A DNA stretch of 28,674 nt from Anianibacter sp965662745 (GTDB taxonomy: Bacteria > Pseudomonadota > Alphaproteobacteria > Rhodobacterales > Rhodobacteraceae). The stretch is taken from NCBI GenBank assembly GCA_965662745.1, contig CBFIJK010000046.1, positions 1 to 28,674 of the forward strand. The letters run 5' to 3'. The position numbers and the translations under genes are program-made. Below are positions 22,578 to 28,674 of this stretch, in pieces. Positions within the stretch are counted from its first letter, which is position 1, and each line of letters starts with the position of its first letter. A model generated the notes under the pieces. It was not told where the DNA came from and did not search any database. It saw only the letters and a list, made by a program, of their open reading frames with translations.

Positions 22578-24296
22578 ATGGCGCGGCATCTGATCACTTC
22601 TGCCATTCCCTATATCAATGGCATCAAGCATCTGGGCAATCTTGTGGGCAGCCAGCTGCCCGCGGACCTGTTCGCACGCTACCTGCGCGGACGGGGGCAC
22701 GACGTCCTGTTTCTTTGCGCCACGGACGAGCACGGCACGCCTGCTGAACTGGCCGCGGCCAAGGCCGGCAAGCCCGTCGCCGAATACTGCGCCGAGATGC
22801 ACGGGGTTCAGGAAAAGCTCGCCGAAGGGTTTCGCCTGTCCTTCGATCATTTCGGGCGCTCTTCCAGCGCCGAAAACCAGCAGCTGACGCAGCATTTTGC
22901 CAAGGTTCTCGATGAGCAGGGCCTTATCCGCGAAGTGAGCGAGACGCAGATGTATTCGCCCACCGACGGGCGCTATCTGCCGGATCGGTATATCGAGGGC
23001 ACCTGCCCCAATTGCGGGTTCGAGAGCGCGCGCGGCGATCAGTGCGACAACTGCACCAAGCAGCTTGACCCCGTCGATCTGATCGATCCTCGATCCACCG
23101 TTTCCGGTGCGACGGATCTCGAGATGCGCGAGACCAAGCACCTTTATCTGCGCCAGTCCGAGATGAAGGGGCGGCTGTCCGATTGGATCGAAAGCAAGAC
23201 AGACTGGCCTGTCCTCACCACATCCATCGCGAAGAAATGGCTGAACGATGGCGACGGCCTTCAAGACCGCGGCATCACGCGCGATCTCGACTGGGGCGTT
23301 CCGGTTCAGCGCGGGGACGATCCGTGGCCCGGCATGGAGGGCAAGGTGTTCTACGTCTGGTTCGACGCGCCGATCGAATACATCGCCTGCGCGCAGGAAT
23401 GGGAAGCCGCTGGTAAGGGCGCGGACTGGGAGCGCTGGTGGCGGACCGACAAGGGCGCGGAGGACGTGACCTATACCCAGTTCATGGGCAAGGATAATGT
23501 GCCGTTCCACACGCTCAGCTTTCCGGCCACCATCCTCGGGTCGGGCGAGCCGTGGAAGCTTGTGGATTACATCAAGTCGTTCAACTATCTCAACTACGAT
23601 GGCGGGCAGTTCAGCACCTCGCGCGGACGCGGTGTGTTCATGGATCAGGCGCTGGATATCCTGCCCTCGGACTACTGGCGCTGGTGGCTTCTGAGCCATG
23701 CGCCCGAAACCTCGGACAGCGAATTCACCTGGGAGAATTTCCAGACTTCGGTGAACAAGGATCTGGCCGATGTGCTCGGCAATTTCGTCAGCCGGGTGAC
23801 AAAGTTCTGCCGGTCGAAATTCGGCGAGGTCGTGCCGGAAGGCGGCGCCTATGGTCCGGCAGAAACGGCCGCTATCGCCGAGATCACAAAGCGCCTTGCT
23901 GCCTACGAGGCGCATATGGAAGCGATCGAGATCCGCAAGGCCGCGTCAGAGCTGCGCGCGATCTGGGTGGTGGGCAATGAATACCTGCAAGAGGCCGCGC
24001 CTTGGGCCGTCTTCAAGGAAGATCCCGATGCGGCGGCGGCCATCGTGCGGTTCTCGCTGAACCTTATCCGGCTCTATGCGATCCTGTCCGAGCCGTTCAT
24101 TCCCGATGCCTCTGCCACCATGCTGGAGGCGATGCAGACCGACGATCATGATTGGCCGAGCGATGTCGAGGCCGCGTTGTCGGCGTTGCCTGCCGGGCAT
24201 GCCTTCACTGTGCCCGAGAACCTGTTCCGCAAGATTACCGACGAGGAACGTGAAGAGTGGGCCAGCCGGTTCGCAGGCAAGCGTGACGGGGGCTAA
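22578..24296 (+). CDS. metG: Methionyl-tRNA synthetase
   Basis: The 572-residue class I synthetase charges initiator and elongator tRNA-Met in the cytoplasm. The HIGH motif appears as KHLGN (17-21). The zinc-binding insertion has Cys143, Cys146, Cys156 and Cys159 (TCPNC and QCDNC). YVWFDAPIEYI (259-269) and FMGKDNVPFH (302-311) are characteristic of MetRS. The KMSKS loop is replaced by QFSTSRG (344-350), a form I recall in a MetRS subgroup with FSTS. The anticodon-binding helical domain follows; the optional C-terminal EMAPII-like domain is absent. ATG 22578 has a weak upstream AGGATAGAAG. The gene lies alone between the repeat and a convergent small gene 6 bases away. Confidence 0.95.
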   Translation: MARHLITSAIPYINGIKHLGNLVGSQLPADLFARYLRGRGHDVLFLCATDEHGTPAELAAAKAGKPVAEYCAEMHGVQEKLAEGFRLSFDHFGRSSSAENQQLTQHFAKVLDEQGLIREVSETQMYSPTDGRYLPDRYIEGTCPNCGFESARGDQCDNCTKQLDPVDLIDPRSTVSGATDLEMRETKHLYLRQSEMKGRLSDWIESKTDWPVLTTSIAKKWLNDGDGLQDRGITRDLDWGVPVQRGDDPWPGMEGKVFYVWFDAPIEYIACAQEWEAAGKGADWERWWRTDKGAEDVTYTQFMGKDNVPFHTLSFPATILGSGEPWKLVDYIKSFNYLNYDGGQFSTSRGRGVFMDQALDILPSDYWRWWLLSHAPETSDSEFTWENFQTSVNKDLADVLGNFVSRVTKFCRSKFGEVVPEGGAYGPAETAAIAEITKRLAAYEAHMEAIEIRKAASELRAIWVVGNEYLQEAAPWAVFKEDPDAAAAIVRFSLNLIRLYAILSEPFIPDASATMLEAMQTDDHDWPSDVEAALSALPAGHAFTVPENLFRKITDEEREEWASRFAGKRDGG

Positions 24297-24302
24297 GCGC
24301 GG

Positions 24303-24551
24303 TCAGCTTTGCGTGCGCAACTCGGCCATTCCGACGCGGCCGGATTGGGCGCGGGCCGCGCAACTCAACACAATCTCTTCGACCGGCATATCCGCCGGAT
24401 AGGCTGAGGCATCAAGGCGTGTTTCGCGCCCGCCCGTCGTCACCAACAGAAGTTGGCCGCGTTTCTCGACGCCCGAGACAGTGTTGAAATCCACCATCAC
24501 CTCACCGTCGGACAGAAAGAGACTGCCCATTAGCACCATACATTGAAGCAT
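24303..24551 (-). CDS. Small protein of unknown function
   Basis: The frame encodes up to 82 residues. The core VMVDFNTVSGVEKRGQLLLVTTGGRETRLDASAYPADM reads in two parts: VMVDFNTVSGVEKRG, then LLLVTTGGRETRLDASAYP. It looks like a small folded beta-rich domain, with one Cys near the end (VLSCAARAQ). I do not recognise the family. ATG 24551, 24539 and 24530 are all possible starts; the core begins soon after 24530, so the shortest form (75 residues) is realistic. No clear ribosome binding site separates them. An inverted repeat ends directly at ATG 24551. It ends 6 bases from metG, convergently. Codon use fits the genome, supporting a real but modest gene call. Confidence 0.55.
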   Translation of the reverse strand: MLQCMVLMGSLFLSDGEVMVDFNTVSGVEKRGQLLLVTTGGRETRLDASAYPADMPVEEIVLSCAARAQSGRVGMAELRTQS

Positions 24552-24614
24552 CCGCCTGCCTGCTTGTTATTGTGGTTACTGCTCTTTTTTCCACAACATA
24601 GCGTAGGCAGGCGG
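24552..24614. repeat. Imperfect 24-bp inverted repeat upstream of the small gene
   Basis: The outer ends CCGCCTGCCT (24552-24561) and AGGCAGGCGG (24605-24614) are perfect complements, and the inner ends TGTGG (24571-24575) and CCACA pair as well, with mismatches between. The centre carries TTTTTT. The right arm on the minus strand touches ATG 24551. A weak minus-strand promoter (TTGTGG, 17 bases, ACAATA) could lie inside. The element lies between the acuI stop and the small gene on the same strand. Confidence 0.55.
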
Positions 24615-24631
24615 GTCTGTGAATCCCCGTT

Positions 24632-25624
24632 CTACGTGTCGAGGTCCGGATTGAGCGGAACGACCACGCGGCCGCGCACTTGGCCGTCTAGGAACTTCGG
24701 CGCGGTGTCGATCACGTCTTCCAAGGCCAGTTCATGGGCAAGCGCGTCGAGCTTGCCAAGATCGAGATCGCTGGCAAGGCGCGACCACGCCTCCAGCCGC
24801 CTGGGCTTTGGCACCATCACGCTGTCGACGCCGCGCAGGGTGATGCCGCGCAGGATGAAGGGCGCGACCGAGGCGGGCAAATCCATGCCCGCTGCAAGCC
24901 CGCAGGCCGCGACCGTGCCGCCGTATTTGATCGACGCCAGCACATTGGCCAAGACATGGCTGCCCGCCACGTCGATGCCGCCTGCCCAGCGCTCCTTGTT
25001 CAGGGGTCGGCCTTTTTCGGACAATTCCGCCCGATCGACGATGGCACTTGCGCCAAGGTCTTTCAGATACGCCTCTTCGCTGGAGCGGCCCGTCACGGCC
25101 TCGACGGTGAACCCCTTCGCCGCCAGAAGGGCCACGGCCACGCTGCCGACGCCGCCTGCCGCGCCCGTCACGACGACCGGGCCGTCATCCGGTGTCACGC
25201 CTTGCTCTTCCAAAGCCATGACACACAGCATTGCGGTATAGCCTGCCGTGCCGATGGCCATGGCCTGGCGCATGGAAATGCCATCCGGCAGCGGCACCAG
25301 CCAGTCACCCTTGGCGCGCGCCTTGTCGGCCAGTCCGCCCCAATGCTTTTCGCCGACGCCCCAGCCGTTCAGGACGACCCGGTCACCCGGTTTGAAATCG
25401 GCATGGTCGCTTTCGGCGACTACACCCGAGTAGTCGATGCCTGGAACCATCGGAAAGGACCGCACGACCGGGGATGCCCCCGTGATCGCCAGCGCGTCCT
25501 TGTAGTTCATCGTGGAATAGGCGACCGAAACGAGGACATCGCCCTCGGGCAGATCGCCTTCGGATGGGTCCGACAGGCTTACCGTCTGCTCGTCTTCCGT
25601 CTTGTCGATTACGATTGCACGCAT
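24632..25624 (-). CDS. acuI: Acryloyl-CoA reductase (NADPH), AcuI/YhdH family
   Basis: The 330-residue medium-chain dehydrogenase/reductase reduces acryloyl-CoA to propionyl-CoA with NADPH, a step in breakdown of dimethylsulfoniopropionate and 3-hydroxypropionate and in detoxification of acryloyl-CoA. Family features are NYKDALAITG and PMVPGIDYSGVV in the catalytic domain, the AcuI/YhdH-typical LNGWGVGEKHWGGLADKARA, IGTAGYTAMLCVMALE, the nucleotide-binding VVVTGAAGGVGSVAVALLA, and ending GRVVVPL. No zinc-ligand cysteine set is present, as expected for this zinc-free family. A strong GAGGAGG precedes ATG 25624. Neither acuR nor dddL/dmdA is nearby. A tRNA-Leu gene lies 64 bases upstream on the same strand. 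Confidence 0.9.
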   Translation of the reverse strand: MRAIVIDKTEDEQTVSLSDPSEGDLPEGDVLVSVAYSTMNYKDALAITGASPVVRSFPMVPGIDYSGVVAESDHADFKPGDRVVLNGWGVGEKHWGGLADKARAKGDWLVPLPDGISMRQAMAIGTAGYTAMLCVMALEEQGVTPDDGPVVVTGAAGGVGSVAVALLAAKGFTVEAVTGRSSEEAYLKDLGASAIVDRAELSEKGRPLNKERWAGGIDVAGSHVLANVLASIKYGGTVAACGLAAGMDLPASVAPFILRGITLRGVDSVMVPKPRRLEAWSRLASDLDLGKLDALAHELALEDVIDTAPKFLDGQVRGRVVVPLNPDLDT

Positions 25625-25688
25625 GGCGGCCTCCTCTTCACTGCTTGACCTACAGTGTAGCGCCTATGACGCGGACGGACAGCACCAG

Positions 25689-25774
<86 letters not shown>

Positions 25775-25857
25775 CCGGGCACGAGTGTTAGGCCAAGCCG
25801 CTTGGCACGTCCATGCAATCGCGGGGATAATTGTGACGGGATTGGCCGGTGGACCGG

Positions 25858-26400
25858 TCAGATATCCTCACCGGGCGGTTCTGTGACAAAGCGGCGTTCC
25901 GGCAGCCAGGGGTTCAGCTTCAGAGCCGCGCGCAGCATCGCCTGCGCCTCGGCATCGCGCCCGAGGCGCATCAGCGTCAGACCCGCGCCCGACATTGCCG
26001 CCACGTGGCGCGGATCGAGGGCGAGTGCGTTTTCGAGGTCGACCAGCGCAGCCTCGAAATCTCCGGTCAGGAAGGCGACGAAGGCGCGCTGGTTGTAGCC
26101 TTCGGCGTAGTCCGGACAGTAGTCGACAAGCTCAGAGAGGGCCTCACGCGCGGCGGGCCAGTTGAAGCTCGACCGCGCCGACATCCCCTTGTCCAGAAGC
26201 GCCTGGGCGCGGGCGTCGGGCGCATCTGTCCAGATCGCCCAAAGGCCTTGCGCAAGGGCCTGCGCCGACCGTTCATCCGGCGCCGATTGCAGGCGGTCAT
26301 AGATCGCGCTGACTTCGCCGGTCCTGTCGCCCGAGGCGGGGCAGTCTTGCGCGAAAAGGGGCAGCGGGGCGAGGCAGGCAATAAGGGCTAATCTGAACAT
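25858..26400 (-). CDS. Exported tetratricopeptide-repeat protein
   Basis: The 180-residue protein has a signal peptide (MFRLALIACLAPLPLFAQ) and a mature helical domain with TPR motifs, clearest at YAEGYNQRAFVAFLTGDFEAALVDLENALALDP (about 98-131). The next repeat is HVAAMSGAGLTLMRLGRDAEAQAMLRAAL (about 133-160). Two Cys in the mature part (FAQDCPAS and VDYCPDYAEG) could form a disulfide. It probably acts as a periplasmic protein-binding scaffold; the partner is unknown. It is followed on the same strand by the tRNA and acuI and preceded by putR, but spacing gives no firm operon evidence. ATG 26400 was chosen for the signal peptide. Confidence 0.82.
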   Translation of the reverse strand: MFRLALIACLAPLPLFAQDCPASGDRTGEVSAIYDRLQSAPDERSAQALAQGLWAIWTDAPDARAQALLDKGMSARSSFNWPAAREALSELVDYCPDYAEGYNQRAFVAFLTGDFEAALVDLENALALDPRHVAAMSGAGLTLMRLGRDAEAQAMLRAALKLNPWLPERRFVTEPPGEDI

Positions 26401-26452
26401 GTGCCCAGCCTGCGCGCCCGGGCCGCTTCCGTCAATTCACGTCCCCGCGGGG

Positions 26453-26917
26453 TCACAGCCCGCCCTCCTTCACCGCCTCCATCGCGACATAGGTCGAGGT
26501 ATGGGACACATGCGGCAGCGACGAGATATGTTCAGCCAGCACTTGCCGATAGGCCGTCATACTGCCCGTGCGGACCTTCAGTAGATAATCGAAAGAGCCT
26601 GCAATCATATGCGCCTGCTCGATCTCGGGCACATGGCGTACGGCGTCGTTGAACTTGGCCAGCGCCGCTTCGCGCGTGTCCGACAAGCGCACCTCGACAA
26701 AGGCGACGTGATCCAGCCCGAGCCGGATCGGATCGAGCATCGCGCGAAAGCCCTTGATCGCGCCGCTGGTTTCCAGCCGTTTCAACCGCGTCTGAACGGG
26801 CGATTTCGACAATCCCACCTGACGCGCAAGGTCGGTGACGCTGATCCGGCCATCGGTGGACAGGATGCGCAGGATCTTGCGGTCGAATCCGTCCAGTTCC
26901 AACTCGTCGCTTTGCAT
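26453..26917 (-). CDS. putR: Lrp/AsnC family regulator, likely PutR
   Basis: The 154-residue protein has the Lrp/AsnC layout: an N-terminal helix-turn-helix (about 8-58, with LDGFDRKILRILSTDGRISVTDLARQ and GLSKSPVQTRLKRLE), then a ligand-binding RAM domain (about 70-145, with VEVRLSD, VPEIEQAHMIAGSFDYLLKV and HVSHTSTYVAMEAVKEG). The KSPVQTRLKRLE recognition helix is typical of PutR. It is divergent from putA with a 104-base gap, the usual arrangement in Rhodobacter and Agrobacterium, where PutR activates putA with proline as co-inducer and represses itself. The assignment rests on this position and the family. Confidence 0.9.
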   Translation of the reverse strand: MQSDELELDGFDRKILRILSTDGRISVTDLARQVGLSKSPVQTRLKRLETSGAIKGFRAMLDPIRLGLDHVAFVEVRLSDTREAALAKFNDAVRHVPEIEQAHMIAGSFDYLLKVRTGSMTAYRQVLAEHISSLPHVSHTSTYVAMEAVKEGGL

Positions 26918-27021
26918 CGCATCCGCCCCACTTTTCAGTCCATTCGCCTGCCGTATCGCAATTTGCAGCCAAATCGTCTGGCCCTAGGTTGCTAGTATGA
27001 TCGAAATGCAAAGGGTGCGCC
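26918..27021. promoter_or_regulatory. putR-putA divergent control region
   Basis: The 104-base gap should hold both promoters and the PutR sites. The only symmetric element I see is GCAATTTGC (26958-26966), the kind of short AT-centred palindrome Lrp-family proteins can bind; this is tentative. AAGGG at 27011-27014 region is the putA ribosome binding site. Confidence 0.5.
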
Positions 27022-28674
27022 ATGAGAGATACGCCGACGACCGACCCCCGCGCCGCCATCGACGCGCGCATGTATGCTGATGAGGCCGAGACGCTGGAGC
27101 ATCTGATCGAGCGCGCGGACCTTGATGCCGATGACCGCCAAGCCATCAGCGCCGAGGGCGCACGCCTTGTGCGGCGCATCCGCAGCAGTGGCAAGCCGGG
27201 CCTGATGGAGGTGTTTCTCGCCGAGTACGGGCTGTCCACCGAGGAAGGCATCGCGCTGATGTGTTTGGCCGAGGCGCTGCTCCGCGTCCCGGATGCCGAA
27301 ACCATCGACGCACTGATCGAGGACAAGATCGCACCTTCGGACTGGGGCAAGCATCTGGGTCACTCGTCCTCCTCGCTGGTCAATGCCTCGACCTGGGGGC
27401 TGATGTTGACGGGCCGCGTCCTGGAAGAGCCGCGCCCCGGCCTTGCGGGTACCCTTCGCGGTGCGGTCAAACGTTTGGGAGAGCCGGTGATCCGCGCCGC
27501 CACTGGTCAGGCCATGCGCGAGATGGGCCGCCAGTTCGTGCTGGGCGAGACGATCGAAAAGGCGATGGACCGCGCGACGGGTCAGGAAAAGCGCGGCTAT
27601 ACCTATTCCTACGATATGCTGGGCGAAGCGGCGCGCACTGACGCCGACGCGCAGCACTATTTCAAAGCCTACGCCGATGCGATCCGCGCAATCGGCAAGG
27701 CGGCCCACAGCGGCATTGCACGCGAGAACCCCGGTATTTCGGTCAAGCTGTCCGCACTGCATCCGCGCTATGAGGATACGCATGCAGAAACGGCGAAGGA
27801 CGCGCTTGTTCCGCGCCTTCTAAAGCTGGCGCTGATGGCGCGCGAGCGCAAGCTGGGCCTTAACATCGACGCGGAAGAAGCGGACCGCCTGTCACTGTCG
27901 CTCGATGTGATCGAACGTGTGGTTTCGGATGAACGCCTCAGCGGTTGGGAAGGCTTCGGCATCGTGGTTCAGGCCTACGGCCAGCGCGCGGGTGATGCGA
28001 TTGCGTGGCTTCACGATACGGCCGAGCGGCTGGATCGCCGCTTCATGGTCCGGCTGGTCAAGGGTGCCTATTGGGACACAGAGATCAAGCGCGCGCAGGT
28101 CATGGGGGTCGAGGGCTTTCCGGTCTTCACCACGAAACCCGCCACAGACGTCAGCTATATCGCCAACGCGCGCCGCCTGCTGTCGATGACCGATCGTCTC
28201 TATCCGCAATTCGCCACGCATAACGCCCATACGACGGCGGCAATCCTGCATATGGCCAAGGATATGGCAAGAGGCACCGAAAGCTACGAGTTCCAGCGCC
28301 TGCACGGGATGGGCGAACGGCTGCACGATATCCTGATGGAAGAGAACGGCACGCGCTGCCGCATTTACGCGCCCGTCGGCGCGCATGAGGATCTGCTCGC
28401 CTATCTCGTCCGGCGGCTCTTGGAGAACGGAGCGAATTCGTCCTTCGTGAACCAGATCGTCGACGAAGATGTCCCGCCCGAAGAGATCGCCGCCGATCCG
28501 TTCGAGCACCTTTCGCACGCCAGATCGGTCGTCACCCCGGCCGCTGATCTCTTCCAGCCGGAACGCGCGAATGCCAAGGGATGGGATTGGACGCACCGTC
28601 CCACCCGCGCGGCAATTGATGAGGCGCGCAGGCCATATCAGGACACAAGGTTCCAGGTTGGTCCGATCCTCGCG
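27022..28674 (+). CDS. putA: Bifunctional proline dehydrogenase/P5C dehydrogenase PutA, N-terminal part
   Basis: The first 551 codons are present; the gene continues past the window. The visible part holds the alpha-helical arm (about 1-165) and the FAD-binding proline dehydrogenase barrel (about 190-490), which oxidises proline to pyrroline-5-carboxylate. Motifs are YSYDMLGEAART, VKLSALHPRYE, VVQAYGQRAGDA, VRLVKGAYWDTEIKRAQ, FATHNAHTTAA, FQRLHGMGERL, IYAPVGAHEDLLAYLVRRLLENG and NSSFVNQIVDE; the YxxRRLxE-type Arg pair binds proline. The P5C dehydrogenase domain begins only at the very end. There is no N-terminal ribbon-helix-helix DNA-binding domain as in E. coli PutA, so control should rest with the divergent PutR. 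ATG 27022 follows AAGGG. Confidence 0.95.
   Translation, partial: MRDTPTTDPRAAIDARMYADEAETLEHLIERADLDADDRQAISAEGARLVRRIRSSGKPGLMEVFLAEYGLSTEEGIALMCLAEALLRVPDAETIDALIEDKIAPSDWGKHLGHSSSSLVNASTWGLMLTGRVLEEPRPGLAGTLRGAVKRLGEPVIRAATGQAMREMGRQFVLGETIEKAMDRATGQEKRGYTYSYDMLGEAARTDADAQHYFKAYADAIRAIGKAAHSGIARENPGISVKLSALHPRYEDTHAETAKDALVPRLLKLALMARERKLGLNIDAEEADRLSLSLDVIERVVSDERLSGWEGFGIVVQAYGQRAGDAIAWLHDTAERLDRRFMVRLVKGAYWDTEIKRAQVMGVEGFPVFTTKPATDVSYIANARRLLSMTDRLYPQFATHNAHTTAAILHMAKDMARGTESYEFQRLHGMGERLHDILMEENGTRCRIYAPVGAHEDLLAYLVRRLLENGANSSFVNQIVDEDVPPEEIAADPFEHLSHARSVVTPAADLFQPERANAKGWDWTHRPTRAAIDEARRPYQDTRFQVGPILA

Noticed and set aside
22231..22593. Frames of 90-120 codons in the hipO-metG gap
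   Set aside because: They consist of repeat sequence and the 3' end of the amidohydrolase gene in another frame; no gene is needed there.
21146..23915. Long minus-strand frames (21146-22606 and 22542-23915) opposite hipO-like and metG genes
   Set aside because: They mirror conserved coding sequence and run through the repeat region; they show no domain or start signals.

Overview
The window is GC-rich, densely coding chromosomal DNA from an alphaproteobacterium, most likely Rhodobacterales (Roseobacter/Paracoccaceae type). The signs are an alphaproteobacterial SOS box (GTTC-N7-GTTC), a PleD-type cyclase beside a DUF3572 gene, DUF3422 and DUF983 proteins, an Lrp-type PutR divergent from putA, an AcuI-type acryloyl-CoA reductase, and a hairpin-rich intergenic repeat of a kind I associate with this order. 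Family names come from reading the proteins by eye; no database search was run.

Left part (1-8363). The 3' end of moaA is followed by a structured repeat, then an ImuA-like SOS gene (minus strand) with a LexA box inside its promoter, and a divergent Tas-type aldo/keto reductase. Next come a small exported 4-Cys protein, a DUF2061 membrane protein, and a DUF983-Nudix pair on the minus strand. A cell-envelope signalling cluster follows: an exported four-EF-hand protein, an ECF sigma factor, a one-TM putative anti-sigma factor and a membrane-anchored Metal_resist/CnrX-like protein. A PleD-like GGDEF protein with degenerate receivers lies opposite DUF3572.

Middle part (8501-22285). This holds a DUF3422 membrane protein, a MATE exporter and a YeeE/YedE sulfur-compound transporter with an operator-like palindrome. 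A complete oligopeptide-type ABC importer (order D-F-A-B-C, minus strand) is divergent from three plus-strand genes: an ArgE/DapE-type M20 deacylase, a DadA-like FAD oxidase/dehydrogenase and a HipO-type M20 amidohydrolase. Together these look like an uptake and catabolic unit for an N-substituted amino acid or peptide-like compound.

Right part (22286-28674). The composite repeat recurs in inverted orientation, followed by metG, a small unknown gene preceded by an inverted repeat, acuI, tRNA-Leu(UAA), an exported TPR protein, putR and the 5' 1.65 kb of putA, cut by the window end.

Most noteworthy are: (i) the composite hairpin repeat present twice in opposite orientation 21.5 kb apart, one copy supplying the C-terminal tail of the ImuA-like protein; (ii) the orphan ImuA-like gene with an apparently leaderless LexA-controlled promoter; (iii) the EF-hand/ECF-sigma cluster whose sensor-like protein has no His or Cys; and (iv) the importer/deacylase/oxidase locus with no visible regulator. 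I found no CRISPR array, phage, transposase or clear defence system.
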